From Defluviitaleaceae bacterium (GTDB lineage: Bacteria > Bacillota > Clostridia > Lachnospirales > WRAX01), in the NCBI GenBank assembly GCA_009780415.1, contig WRAC01000014.1, positions 1-53,791 of the forward strand: a stretch of DNA of 53,791 nt. The letters are read 5' to 3'. The position numbers were made by a program, and so were the translations under genes. Below, in pieces: positions 7,866 through 16,879 of the stretch (positions are counted from its first letter, which is position 1; the number at the start of each line of letters is the position of its first letter). The notes below the pieces were generated by a model. That model ran no database searches. It was given only the letters and a program-made list of their open reading frames with translations, and had not been told where the DNA came from.

Positions 7866-9215
7866 ATGGGATGCCGCCAGTATAAAGAAATGATCACGCT
7901 TTACGTGGACGGTTATCTGGATGATGTCCGGAAAGCCCGGCTTTTAGCGCACGCGAACACTTGCGGGAGGTGCAGCGGCGCACTTCGGGCCTATACCGAT
8001 ATGGCGGGCGACCTGAGAAGGCTGGCGGAAGTAGTGCCGGACACGCAGTTTCTCAGGGAATCCATGGCGCGGATCGAAAGTTTTTCCGGTAAAAGCCGCA
8101 TTGGGCGGATGCTGCCGGAGAGGCGGGCCAGATTACAGGGATTTATAGGAACGCTCGGCGCCGCCGCAGCGATGTTTGTGTTTGTAGTGGCGGCAAGCGC
8201 GCTGGGGCTGCTCAGGCCGGAGGCCAATCAGGTCAGGCATGACGCGGGCTGGGCGGATTACGGAGCGCGTGCCTTTGATATGGCGTATGCCGAAACGGAT
8301 TCTTTTAACACGGCATTTTTCGGCGCTCAGTCATATGGCGGCGTCATGGGCATTGGCGCGGACAATATTATATATGACCGGTCTGACGATACCTACCTTC
8401 TTTACGATTCCCCGGATAATACGTATGAAGCGGCGCGCGCGGGGGGACGCGGCGATTTTCCGGTGGTATACGCGGACGGATTAATGCCCGCCGCCGCGCC
8501 GTTTGAAGAGCCGTACAGGCAAAGCGCGGAGTTTGAGATTTTTGGTTATCATCCGCCGCCCATGGGCGATATTCTCACCGAACAGCGCCATTTAACAATA
8601 GAAACCTCCAATGCCGAGGGAATGCTGCAATCCGTGCAGATGCTTGGCATACAGATAACGGACAGCAGCACGCGTACCGGAGGCGATAGGGTTTACAGCT
8701 CCGCCACAATAAGGCTGCATATACAGCAATATCCCATGGTTGCGGCGGTTTTGACGGATTTCGGCGATATTACGTGGGAAAGCGCGTCAGTATGGTCTTT
8801 AGCCGATGAGATCAACGACGCGCAGGCCAGTCTCAGCGCAAGGCGCTCCGAATACGAGCGGCTGCTGACATACAATGACCACGCCGGCGAGCTGCATGGG
8901 CTTATAATCTTACATGACAGGATAAATAATGTTTTACGGCAGATTGACAGCTTCGAGGGCCGGCTGAGGCGGCTTTATTCCGACGCCAATATGTCCACGG
9001 TCTACATTTCAGCTTCCAGCCCGGCGGCGGCCCCGGTTGCGTTAAGCTTCGCCGAACGTCTGCTCAACGGGTTTATGGACGGGCTGGAAGGCATGTCCCA
9101 GGCGGCGGAACGCGTAATCGTTTTCGTGACGGGGGCGATAATCCCGGCGGCTATTGTGGTTATTTTAATCAGCGCGGTATACGCGGTTATTTTCCGCAGA
9201 AAGGGGAATCGTTAA
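7866..9215 (+). CDS. Zinc-finger anti-sigma-like membrane protein with DUF4349 domain, 449 aa
   Basis: The N-terminus is a zf-HC2/ZAS anti-sigma domain: C3, H29, C33 and C36 in HANTCGRC (HxxxCxxC). A transmembrane helix follows at about 97-118. The outer region ends in a DUF4349 domain: ISDSSTRTGGDRVY-like strands, a coiled-coil around LSARRSEYERLLTY and LRQIDSFEGRLRRLY, then a C-terminal transmembrane helix. ZAS proteins normally bind and hold an ECF sigma factor at the membrane. No sigma factor gene is adjacent here, so the partner must be elsewhere or the domain has another role. The next gene, one base downstream, encodes a second DUF4349 protein with the same coiled-coil and C-terminal membrane layout. 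The two probably form one envelope complex. AAGGA precedes the ATG. Confidence 0.8.
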   Translation: MGCRQYKEMITLYVDGYLDDVRKARLLAHANTCGRCSGALRAYTDMAGDLRRLAEVVPDTQFLRESMARIESFSGKSRIGRMLPERRARLQGFIGTLGAAAAMFVFVVAASALGLLRPEANQVRHDAGWADYGARAFDMAYAETDSFNTAFFGAQSYGGVMGIGADNIIYDRSDDTYLLYDSPDNTYEAARAGGRGDFPVVYADGLMPAAAPFEEPYRQSAEFEIFGYHPPPMGDILTEQRHLTIETSNAEGMLQSVQMLGIQITDSSTRTGGDRVYSSATIRLHIQQYPMVAAVLTDFGDITWESASVWSLADEINDAQASLSARRSEYERLLTYNDHAGELHGLIILHDRINNVLRQIDSFEGRLRRLYSDANMSTVYISASSPAAAPVALSFAERLLNGFMDGLEGMSQAAERVIVFVTGAIIPAAIVVILISAVYAVIFRRKGNR

Positions 9216-9216
9216 T

Positions 9217-10236
9217 ATGAACGGGATTCTTCGCTTTCGGTCTGGAACGTTAATTCTGGCGGTTATCGCCATAACAGCGTTATTATCCGGCTGCCGCAGA
9301 AATCAGGACGCGGGTTACGGCTGGGATACGTCATCGCCCCGCTTGTATGAAAGCAATTACGCTATAATGTATGACAGCGATTACGCCGATTATATGTATA
9401 CCGGCCTGTCACATTCTTCAAACTTTTCCGCTCCTCCAAGCCCCGCGGGAAATATTTTTCATGAAGAGCTTGAAACGCGGCGGAACCGGCAGATAATAAG
9501 AAACGGCTCCGTATACATGAGTACGCGGGATTTTGATACCTTGACAAGTTACGTGCTTGACTTGGTTGAGTCCTTTAACGGGTATATCGAGTCGACAGAT
9601 AAGTACACTACCCATGAGGGCCTGCGGAATCAGAGTTTTTCCCTGCGCGTCCCCTCCGGGAACTTTGAGGCGGCTATGCGCGGCATTGAGTCCCAGGGCG
9701 GGGTGCGCAACTCTTCCCGCGGCCAATCGGACGTTACGGACCATTACTACGATATCGCCGCAAGGCTTGATGCCCGGACAATCGAGGAACAGCGGCTGCT
9801 TGAGCTTATCGCCCAGGCGCGGGAGATCGCGGATTTGATTCTGCTGGAACAGCGGCTTTCCCAAGTGCGCCAGGAAATCGAATCCATGCGCGGGCAGCTG
9901 CAGGGCATGGACCGGAGGGTTTCCTACTCCCAGATCTGGCTCTCCATAACCGAGGAACGCGGCATTTATGAACCCGGAACGTTATTGGCACGCGTGGCAA
10001 AGGCTTTTACCGATTCTATCGACGCCACTGCCGCCTTTGCGCAAACAGTGCTGGTTTTCCTTGTTTCAGCAATAATCCCCCTGATTTTTATCGCGCTGAT
10101 GCTGCTGGTCGGGCGTTTCACGTTCAGAAGGCTTGTGCGCCGCAGACGCAAGAGAAAACCGGCGGTTGACAAAAGTGCCTTGAAAGCCGTTAAATTGCTT
10201 GTTGAAGACGCTAAGGACGAAGGAAACGGCCAGTAG
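9217..10236 (+). CDS. DUF4349 lipoprotein, 339 aa
   Basis: A lipoprotein signal is visible: hydrophobic residues 11-24 and lipobox LLSGC with Cys26. The central domain (RNGSVYMSTRDFDTLTSYV through SLRVPSGNFEAAMRGI and VTDHYYDIAARLDAR) is typical DUF4349, followed by a coiled-coil built around LLEQRLSQVRQEIESMRGQL. A single transmembrane helix near residues 285-305 and a basic tail rich in Arg and Lys end the protein. The topology would thus be lipid-anchored and also membrane-spanning. It starts one base after the anti-sigma-like gene and repeats that protein's C-terminal domain. Function is unknown; a role in sensing or envelope stress is inferred only from the partner. Confidence 0.85.
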   Translation: MNGILRFRSGTLILAVIAITALLSGCRRNQDAGYGWDTSSPRLYESNYAIMYDSDYADYMYTGLSHSSNFSAPPSPAGNIFHEELETRRNRQIIRNGSVYMSTRDFDTLTSYVLDLVESFNGYIESTDKYTTHEGLRNQSFSLRVPSGNFEAAMRGIESQGGVRNSSRGQSDVTDHYYDIAARLDARTIEEQRLLELIAQAREIADLILLEQRLSQVRQEIESMRGQLQGMDRRVSYSQIWLSITEERGIYEPGTLLARVAKAFTDSIDATAAFAQTVLVFLVSAIIPLIFIALMLLVGRFTFRRLVRRRRKRKPAVDKSALKAVKLLVEDAKDEGNGQ

Positions 10237-10271
10237 GGGCGGGTCCATGGGATCATAAGCAGGTGAGATAA

Positions 10272-11201
10272 ATGCATCAATTGACTTGTATGTCACGCCA
10301 GGGTTATTTTTGTACGGCCATGGAGATTATGCCCATGGCTTGTGCGTTTATATCCGACACATACGAATGTATCGGGCAAAACCGCGAGTGTGTGGCGCTT
10401 TACGGCTTTGCCGGCAACGAAGATAAAATGAAGCGCATATTCGACTTGGCCCCGCAATATCAGGCTGACGGCCGTCTTTCCGTTGAAAAATCCCTCGAGT
10501 ACGTCAAACGCGCTTTTGAGGGCGAAAGCGGGCGTGTGCGCTTCGAGTGGATCCTGTCCACCAGCGAAGGCTTGCAGGTACCGGCCGAGGTAACCCTTAT
10601 ACGCATGGATACTGGCGGTAACTATGTTTGCGCCGCGTTCATAAACGATTTGCGCGAGCTTAAAGAAGCCATGGCTTCGCTGGATAAAATTTCGACGCTC
10701 GCTTTTAAGGACAGCCTGACCGGGCTATATAACCGCCGCTATTTCATGGACCGCCTTAACTTTGAGTTCCGTATTTTCGGTTCAAGCCAGAAATCCATTT
10801 CCGTCATCATCTACGACCTTGATAAATTCAAAAATGTGAACGACACCTACGGTCATCCCGTGGGCGACGAGGTCTTGCAGCAAGTATCCAACCGCGTTAA
10901 AACCGTCTTGCGCGCGCGCGACCTGCTGGCGCGGTACGGCGGCGAGGAGTTCATTGTCATGCTGCTGGACACATCGGCTGACGAGGCTTTCAGGCTTGCC
11001 GAACGCCTGCGCGATTCCGTATGCGCCGCGCCTATCCCATACAACGGGAATGAGATTAACATATCCATAAGCCTTGGCGTCGCCACCAAAACACTGCCGC
11101 AAACAACCATGGAGAAGCTCATAGAAAGCGCCGACAAAGCGCTGTACAAAGCCAAAAACAACGGGCGCAACCGCACGGAGGCCTGTAGCGGGGAGCTATA
11201 G
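10272..11201 (+). CDS. Diguanylate cyclase with N-terminal PAS-like domain, 309 aa
   Basis: The C-terminal half is a complete GGDEF domain that should make cyclic di-GMP: DSLTGLYNRRYF at the start, YDLDKFKNVNDTYGH, and the active site GGEEF at residues 223-227. An inhibitory I-site RARD (214-217) sits exactly five residues before it, so product feedback is likely. Residues 1-130 contain a cysteine-rich PAS-like sensor region (GYFCTAMEIMPMACAFISD). No transmembrane helix is visible, so the protein is cytoplasmic. Cyclic di-GMP usually controls motility, and a flagellar operon lies at 44.5-50.6 kb, but a link is not shown. A rho-independent terminator follows directly. AGGTGA precedes the ATG. 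Confidence 0.92.
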   Translation: MHQLTCMSRQGYFCTAMEIMPMACAFISDTYECIGQNRECVALYGFAGNEDKMKRIFDLAPQYQADGRLSVEKSLEYVKRAFEGESGRVRFEWILSTSEGLQVPAEVTLIRMDTGGNYVCAAFINDLRELKEAMASLDKISTLAFKDSLTGLYNRRYFMDRLNFEFRIFGSSQKSISVIIYDLDKFKNVNDTYGHPVGDEVLQQVSNRVKTVLRARDLLARYGGEEFIVMLLDTSADEAFRLAERLRDSVCAAPIPYNGNEINISISLGVATKTLPQTTMEKLIESADKALYKAKNNGRNRTEACSGEL

Positions 11202-11208
11202 AAAAACT

Positions 11209-11250
11209 AAAAGCCGCAAGATTTATAAGTTAAACCATCGCGGCTTTTTT
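11209..11250 (+). terminator. Rho-independent terminator after the diguanylate cyclase
   Basis: AAAGCCGC (11210-11217) pairs with GCGGCTTT (11240-11247) across a 22-base loop and runs into TTTTTT. It lies eight bases after the cyclase stop codon. Confidence 0.8.
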
Positions 11251-11260
11251 AATATTGCGA

Positions 11261-11304
11261 TAATAAAAAGCAATCCACTCTGCTGCTTCGATAACAGAGT
11301 GGAT
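11261..11304 (-). terminator. Terminator of the small YtxH-like gene
   Basis: A perfect 10-bp stem (ATCCACTCTG at 11273-11282, CAGAGTGGAT at 11295-11304) is followed on the minus strand by GCTTTTTATTA. It ends transcription of the leftward small gene. Confidence 0.75.
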
Positions 11305-11334
11305 AATACAACATCTAAAATGCAAACCCTTAAT

Positions 11335-11502
11335 TTAATACTTCGATGTAAAATCATCTATCGCGTCTTGCGCTTTTTCCATCATGCGCCTGCCCTGGCG
11401 GCACATTTTCCGCCGCGCGCGCCCGTCGCTTAAAACATAACCCGCGCCAATGCCTATTACCCCGATTATCGCGCCTGTGACAACGCCTGCTTTGAATTTC
11501 AT
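11335..11502 (-). CDS. Small YtxH-like membrane protein, 55 aa
   Basis: A short protein with one glycine-rich transmembrane helix at about residues 6-24 (AGVVTGAIIGVIGIGAGYV), then a strongly basic stretch and an amphipathic tail (MMEKAQDAIDDFTSKY). This layout is that of the YtxH-like family, whose members are general-stress or envelope proteins of unknown activity. The start was set at the ATG at 11502 because GAGGAGG lies 8 bases upstream; the frame is open six codons farther. It has its own terminator and no operon partner. Confidence 0.75.
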   Translation of the reverse strand: MKFKAGVVTGAIIGVIGIGAGYVLSDGRARRKMCRQGRRMMEKAQDAIDDFTSKY

Positions 11503-11639
11503 ATTAATCAGCCTCCTCATTATAAGTATGGCCTTTTCATTATATATTTATTCGTAATGTTAATTCAATAATGCATTTATTTTAATGTTGTGATATAGTA
11601 CGGATAAAGTAATAAATTCAATGCGAAGGAGGCCTTAAC

Positions 11640-13301
11640 GTGAAGGACCCCAAATTAGTACGAAAGTATCGTATGCTGGATCAGGATATTGCCGCATTCG
11701 ATGATAAGCTCCATGGAATTAACGGTTTTGAGGCAAAGCCGTTTATACCGACCTCCGCCAACCGCAGGATGATGCAGGACGCGCTGGACGCGCTTTTTGC
11801 CCGCCAACAGGCCCTCGAAGCCCCCGATGAGGTTTTTTGCATTATCAAGGATCATTATGCCGATTTTTTGGAAGGGCTGCGGCTTAGCCTGAACAGCGTG
11901 TACCAGTCTCCCTTAACCCGCCTTGGATTCGGAGGGTTCAGCATCAGCGCTTTGTTCCGTAAGGACACGCGCCCTGATGAAACCCGCAAAATGATTATGG
12001 AAGCCCGTATGGAGCAATATGATCTGCAGTTCGCGGCTATGTTCGAGTGGCTTGACGCATTGCCGGTTGATGAGCTGAACGGCCTGCTTGCCCGGATTAA
12101 TAACCTCGTGGAAGTAGTTAATATTGAACGGGAGGAAGCCGGTCAGTTTATGGCTTTGCTTAGTGAAGCAGAGCTTGAGGAACTGATTGAGAAAATGCGG
12201 GTTTTTGTTGACGGTACGCTTGTTAAGTGGACTTCAAGGCTGAAAGAAATGATCGCGGGTAAGGGCGGGATAATAAAAACCGAAGCCCGCGGGGAAAATG
12301 ATGTTATTCCTTTGGATATAGAGGGCTACCGGCAGGCGTTAGAGGCTCAGGGCGTCAGTTTAGACGATATCCTCAGCTGGCATGAATCCGAGGCGGAGAA
12401 AACACGCAACGAGTGCTTTGAGCTCGCCAACAGCCTTGATATCTCTGAAAAACCCGTCACTTCAATGGCGCAGGTAAACGATATACTGTTTAAATACGCC
12501 GGCCCATGCGATTCCCCCGAAGAAATGTTCCGCCGCGCAAACGAATACGTAACCCGCGGCACCGCCGCCGCCCGAGAATACGTCTGGCTGCCTGAAGACG
12601 CGGATTGCCCGCCCCAAGCGATGTACAGGCAGATGAGAAGCTCATACCCCTGGGGAGCGGGCGGTTCCTGCAGCCCGTACAGCAGGCCGTTTAAGGGGCG
12701 TTTTATGCTTAATGACGAAAATTACCGCGCCATCACGGACGGCTGGATAAAGATCAACTGCATCCACGAGGTTCACCCCGGACATTATACCCAATTTCTC
12801 CGCGCGCTTCTGGATCCCATGCCCGAGACCTTCAAACGGGGCGCAAAACATAGCTGCCTTACGGAGGGCATGTGCATACGCACGGAAAAGCTGTTTGAAT
12901 ATATCTTTGCAGAAGACCCTTATTACCCGCTTTTTACGGCCTACCGAAGGCACCATACCTCGGTTCGCATCAAGGTGGATTTATGGCTGCGTTATTTCGG
13001 CAAAACCATCGGCGATGTCATAGAGCTTTACATACAGGAGCTTGGTTTCGACAGAAACAGCGCCCGCATACAGGTTCAGGCCCATGAGAACAGCAACGGG
13101 TATTTTACCACCTATTATTACGGTTACAAGAAAGCCGCCGAATGGGAGAAATACTACGGTTTCGATAAAAAAGAATATACCGAGCTTCTTTTCTCAGTGG
13201 GACGGGTAAGCCTGGCCACATTCGAGCGCTTTCTGAAACTCAGCGTGGAAGACCGGTTCAGCTTAACACATGAATTTGCCAGTTTGAACCAGTTCAGGTA
13301 G
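11640..13301 (+). CDS. DUF885-family putative zinc metallopeptidase, 553 aa
   Basis: The family signature HExxPGH is present as HEVHPGH at residues 376-382, giving the two zinc histidines and the catalytic glutamate. Other family blocks include GAGGSCSPYSRPF upstream, TEGMC, and ARIQVQAHENSNGYFTTYYYG near the C-terminus. DUF885 proteins are thought to be cytoplasmic or exported peptidases related to gluzincins. No signal peptide is visible. The start is a GTG with AAGGAGG seven bases upstream. It is followed 16 bp later by the oxidoreductase gene and is probably cotranscribed. Substrate unknown. Confidence 0.82.
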   Translation: MKDPKLVRKYRMLDQDIAAFDDKLHGINGFEAKPFIPTSANRRMMQDALDALFARQQALEAPDEVFCIIKDHYADFLEGLRLSLNSVYQSPLTRLGFGGFSISALFRKDTRPDETRKMIMEARMEQYDLQFAAMFEWLDALPVDELNGLLARINNLVEVVNIEREEAGQFMALLSEAELEELIEKMRVFVDGTLVKWTSRLKEMIAGKGGIIKTEARGENDVIPLDIEGYRQALEAQGVSLDDILSWHESEAEKTRNECFELANSLDISEKPVTSMAQVNDILFKYAGPCDSPEEMFRRANEYVTRGTAAAREYVWLPEDADCPPQAMYRQMRSSYPWGAGGSCSPYSRPFKGRFMLNDENYRAITDGWIKINCIHEVHPGHYTQFLRALLDPMPETFKRGAKHSCLTEGMCIRTEKLFEYIFAEDPYYPLFTAYRRHHTSVRIKVDLWLRYFGKTIGDVIELYIQELGFDRNSARIQVQAHENSNGYFTTYYYGYKKAAEWEKYYGFDKKEYTELLFSVGRVSLATFERFLKLSVEDRFSLTHEFASLNQFR

Positions 13302-13317
13302 TTACGGAGGAATTAAG

Positions 13318-14310
13318 ATGAGGGATTATAAATGGGGCATCCTGGCGCCGGGAACCATTGCCGACAGGTTTGCCCGGGGGCTGGCTGTTTTACCGAACGC
13401 CGTGCCGTATGCGGTTGGATCGCGTGATATTGGCAGGGCACGGGCGTTTGCCGGCAAATACGGGTATGAAAAAGCTTACGGAAGTTATATGGAGCTGGCG
13501 CGGGACCCCGATGTTGATATCATTTATGTGGCGACGCCCCATCCCCAGCACTCGGAAGCGGCTATGCTTTGCTTGAACCATGGGAAAGCGGTTATCTGTG
13601 AGAAGCCCTTCGCCGTGAATGCCAAGCAAGCGTTACGTATGATAGAATGCGCCCGAACCAACAAGGTTTTCCTGATGGAAGGCATGTGGACGCGCTTCCT
13701 GCCCGCGGTTCGCAAGGCGATGGAGCTTATCGCCGCCGGAGAAATCGGAAATGTCCGCCATATCTCCGCCGATTTTTGCTTCCGTGCCGAGGTTGACCCG
13801 GCCAGCCGCCTTTTCGCCCCGCATATGGCGGGCGGCTCATTGCTGGACGTGGGGGTATATAATCTTTCGCTTTGCAGCATGGTTTTCGGAACGCGGCCTG
13901 ACCGGGTGCAATCCCATATGTATACCGGCGCGGCGGGCGTGGACGAGACGGCGGCGGCGCTCCTTGGTTACGGCGAGGGCCGGAGCGCTCATGTAATCTC
14001 ATCCATCCGCCTGAACACGGCGCATGAAGCCGCGATTTACGGTGAGCAAGGATACATAAAGCTCCCGTCATACTGGTGCGGGGATACCGTTTTGCTATCC
14101 GGCAAGGACGGCTTGCGGGAGATAAAGCTGCCTTTCGAGGCCACGGGGTTTCAATTTGAGGCTATGGAGGTTATGGCATGCCTTGAAAAGGGCCTTGCCG
14201 AGTCCCCCGTCATGCCGCTTGACGAAACCCTCGCCATAGTCGAAACCATGGATAAGATACGGCTTGACAACCATTTGCGCTATCCCTTCGAGGAGGAAAA
14301 CGGCGTATGA
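13318..14310 (+). CDS. Gfo/Idh/MocA-family NAD(P)-dependent oxidoreductase, 330 aa
   Basis: An N-terminal Rossmann fold is marked by GILAPGTIADRFA (residues 7-19; the usual GxGxxA is altered to APGTIA), then SRDIGRARAFA and YVATPHPQH. The conserved catalytic-site EKP (95-97) is present with Lys96. The C-terminal domain contains GGSLLDVGVYNL. The pattern resembles the trans-1,2-dihydrobenzene-1,2-diol or D-xylose dehydrogenase-like subgroup, common in Clostridia. It probably oxidises or reduces a sugar or sugar-like ring. It follows the DUF885 peptidase by 16 bp (GGAGG before ATG), and its end overlaps the start of an aldo/keto reductase remnant by four bases (ATGA). Confidence 0.88.
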   Translation: MRDYKWGILAPGTIADRFARGLAVLPNAVPYAVGSRDIGRARAFAGKYGYEKAYGSYMELARDPDVDIIYVATPHPQHSEAAMLCLNHGKAVICEKPFAVNAKQALRMIECARTNKVFLMEGMWTRFLPAVRKAMELIAAGEIGNVRHISADFCFRAEVDPASRLFAPHMAGGSLLDVGVYNLSLCSMVFGTRPDRVQSHMYTGAAGVDETAAALLGYGEGRSAHVISSIRLNTAHEAAIYGEQGYIKLPSYWCGDTVLLSGKDGLREIKLPFEATGFQFEAMEVMACLEKGLAESPVMPLDETLAIVETMDKIRLDNHLRYPFEEENGV

Positions 14311-14685
14311 AAACCATGTCAAGGCTTATAATGGGGACGATGATCATTAACCTCGAAAATGCCTGTGCTTGCGTATTCCAGCCTTGGGCGCGGTTTGCTG
14401 TCCGGCAGGGTTACGCGTGAAAACCACAGGGAGCTGCTTGACGGCGCGGCGTTGAACGCGTATGCGTACGAGGTGAATTTTGCCCGGCTTGACCGGGCGC
14501 GGGAGTTGTCGGCTGAGAAAAATGTGTCGGTCCCGCAGATAGCCCTGGCTTATCTGCTGGCTCAGCCGCTTGCGGTATTTCCCATTGTCGGCGCGGCTTG
14601 CGAAAAGGAAATCGCGGAGATTGCCGCCGCTTTGGACATTAGGCTGACGGGCGGGGAATGCGCGTGGCTGGAAAACGGCGCTTAG
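14307..14685 (+). pseudogene. Internally deleted aldo/keto reductase
   Basis: The first about 17 codons (14307-14357, MKTMSRLIMGTMIINLEN) look like the natural N-terminus of an aldo/keto reductase and overlap the previous stop by ATGA. They are then joined out of frame to the C-terminal about 108 codons of the same family (14359-14685), recognisable as VLAYSSLGRGLLSGR, VPQIALAYLLAQPLAVFPIVGA and the final helix. The missing middle, about 190 codons, would hold the catalytic Asp-Tyr-Lys-His residues. A deletion, rather than a small gene, is the best reading. The C-terminal piece alone cannot be an enzyme. Confidence 0.75.
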
Positions 14686-14706
14686 TATCGGAGGGGTGAA
14701 GCGATT

Positions 14707-15549
14707 ATGAATTATAGCCACTGGTATAAATACGGGGATGAGCTGCTGGCGGAAATCAGGGATACCGAGGTGTTTCCCGGCTCCATAGCCATATGGTTTT
14801 TTGGGCAAGCCGGTTTTGCGTTGAAGGCCGGCAGAGTTGTTGTTTATATTGACCCTTACTTTAACGAAGGCAAGAATCCGGACGGAACAAGCAAAAGACG
14901 CTTCCCGCCCCCGTTCGCGCCTGATTGTGTGGATCACGCCGATTACGTTCTCTGCACGCACAAGCATTCCGATCATCTGGATCCGTATACTCTGACCGGA
15001 ATCGCGTCCGCGTCCCCTGATGCCAAGTTCATCGTTCCCGCGCCGCATAGGGCCGTGTTAATTGACGGAGGTATTGACGAATCCAGTATAATCGGCGCTT
15101 TTGATAACCGGGCTATAACGCTTGAAAAATGCGGTATTATCCCAAACGGCTGCCCCCATGGCGTTTTTGAGACTGATGAATACGGCAATCATCTTCATAT
15201 GGGTTATGCCATCAATATGGGCGGCATTTGCGTGTACCATTCCGGCGATACGGTTGAGTGGCCGGAAATGCGCCCTATGCTGAAATCCCGGGGTATTGAC
15301 GTTATATTGCTTCCAATAAACGGCCGCGACTGGGAACGCGACAGAAAGGGTATAATAGGTAATTTAAACTCCCGCGAATCCGCTTATATCGGGGCGGAGT
15401 GCGCCGATTTAACCATCCCCATGCACCATGACCTTTTTGAGGGAAACAGCGAGAACCCCGCGCATTTCGTGCATTATATGCACCAATACCACAAGTCAAA
15501 AAAATATAAGATCATGGTGCCGGGCGAGCGTTTTATTTATGTGAAATGA
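14707..15549 (+). CDS. UlaG-like metallo-beta-lactamase-fold hydrolase, 280 aa
   Basis: The metal-binding motif THKHSDHLD gives H85, H87, D89 and H90; a second ligand site is HSGDTVEW, and MHHDLF near residue 240 supplies a further histidine pair. The overall pattern (WFFGQAGFALK, VYIDPYF) matches the UlaG subgroup, whose type member opens L-ascorbate-6-phosphate lactone. No ascorbate genes are nearby, so the substrate may be another sugar lactone or phosphoester. GGAGG precedes the ATG; it lies 21 bp after the reductase remnant. The gene cluster 11640-15549 may once have been a sugar-derivative pathway. Confidence 0.82.
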   Translation: MNYSHWYKYGDELLAEIRDTEVFPGSIAIWFFGQAGFALKAGRVVVYIDPYFNEGKNPDGTSKRRFPPPFAPDCVDHADYVLCTHKHSDHLDPYTLTGIASASPDAKFIVPAPHRAVLIDGGIDESSIIGAFDNRAITLEKCGIIPNGCPHGVFETDEYGNHLHMGYAINMGGICVYHSGDTVEWPEMRPMLKSRGIDVILLPINGRDWERDRKGIIGNLNSRESAYIGAECADLTIPMHHDLFEGNSENPAHFVHYMHQYHKSKKYKIMVPGERFIYVK

Positions 15550-15563
15550 ACATGGCTTCGATT

Positions 15564-16829
15564 CTAATCCGGCTTTTGCATAGTCTGGATATAGCTTTTT
15601 GATTTCAGGCGGATGCTCAGTATAAACGCGGCGACGGCGGAAACCCCGCCTATCGTGAACGCGGCGACGAACCCCCGGCTGTCGATAATCATACCCAACG
15701 CATATCCGACAAAGCTGAACGGGATGCCGATGCAGGTGCCGATGACCTGAAAAACGGAGCGTTCTTCCCGCGGGGCGATATCAAGGAAATAGTTAAAGTA
15801 TCCAATCCAGTTGCTCATCGTGAGGCTTGCAAGCGCGCATGTCGCAAAAAGCCAGACGTATCCCAGAGACGGGAAGAACACCAAAGACACCGCCATGCCC
15901 AGCGCAATAAAAACACCGGCATTGCAAAACATTATAGTTACCTTGTTCCCGAAACGCCTGCTGATTTCACCCAAGGAAATGCCTCCGACAAGCCCGCCGA
16001 CAATATTTGCGTATACAAGCCACGACACCTGCACATCGGAGAGGTCGAGGGTGCTTGCCCCGAAAACGACAATGAACGTGACGGACGAAAACCCGATAAA
16101 CGCGGGAAGCCTGGCAATCAACGCGTGCTGCAGCAGTTTTTCGCGCTTTATGATAGCGGGGATACGGGCGTAGTATTGACGGATGTGCAGTTTTTCCGGG
16201 TTTTCAATGGGGCTGGGGTCGTTGACAAGCCGTATTGCCAGAACGGAGGGCAGCAAAATTAAACCCGCCAGCACGAAAATTACCGCGAAACGGTAATTGT
16301 CGCTCAAAGACGGCGTAGCCAGCAGCCAGGTCAGCAGCAGCCCGGTTAATAACGACGCGATGCCGCCGATTGTCACCTGCATGCCCATCATATGGCTGCG
16401 AAGCTCGGGTTTTAACGCCCGCGCGCTAAGCTCGCCCCAAGGCACGGTCAAGAAACCGTCGTAAAACCAGAAAATTCCAAACAGAGCCAAAAATATGCCG
16501 ACCGGCCAATTACCGGCGATACCGATAAAAAGGGGTAAAGCCATTAAGAGCGGAATGGTTCGCTGAAATATCATGTGCTTGAAGAGAAATCCGGGCAGCT
16601 TGCGTATTGTCCTGATATAGGGCGCGATGGACAACTGGCCAAGGAGCATGGACAGTGTGGCCACCGTAGCGGCAAGGCCGACCAATGCCTTTGACCCCGT
16701 CATAGAATCCAAAAAAAGCGCGACGGTACCGCTGGTGGATAAAAGGGCGATTCCCGCCATAAAAAAAGAACCTTCAACGGCCATCGCCCAGTAATTACGG
16801 TTGTGTCCACTCTTCTCACTAGCGCCCAT
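15564..16829 (-). CDS. MFS transporter, 421 aa
   Basis: About twelve hydrophobic segments and a cytoplasmic loop around NDPSPIENPEKLHIRQYYARIP between helices six and seven give the Major Facilitator Superfamily layout. Residues such as EISRRFGNKVT resemble the loop 8-9 signature. The substrate is unknown. Two in-frame ATGs occur; the G-run GGGGGGGG abuts the first, so I start at the second (16829), which has a six-base spacing. It converges on the UlaG-like gene with 14 bp between stops. Confidence 0.85.
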   Translation of the reverse strand: MGASEKSGHNRNYWAMAVEGSFFMAGIALLSTSGTVALFLDSMTGSKALVGLAATVATLSMLLGQLSIAPYIRTIRKLPGFLFKHMIFQRTIPLLMALPLFIGIAGNWPVGIFLALFGIFWFYDGFLTVPWGELSARALKPELRSHMMGMQVTIGGIASLLTGLLLTWLLATPSLSDNYRFAVIFVLAGLILLPSVLAIRLVNDPSPIENPEKLHIRQYYARIPAIIKREKLLQHALIARLPAFIGFSSVTFIVVFGASTLDLSDVQVSWLVYANIVGGLVGGISLGEISRRFGNKVTIMFCNAGVFIALGMAVSLVFFPSLGYVWLFATCALASLTMSNWIGYFNYFLDIAPREERSVFQVIGTCIGIPFSFVGYALGMIIDSRGFVAAFTIGGVSAVAAFILSIRLKSKSYIQTMQKPD

Positions 16830-16879
16830 GCGCATCCCCCCCCTTTAATCCCCGATGTCAGGTTTTGATGAAATTGTCA

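Noticed and set aside
14347-15048. A 233-aa minus-strand frame across the UlaG-like gene
   Set aside because: Overlaps a gene with full metal motifs on the other strand and resembles no protein.
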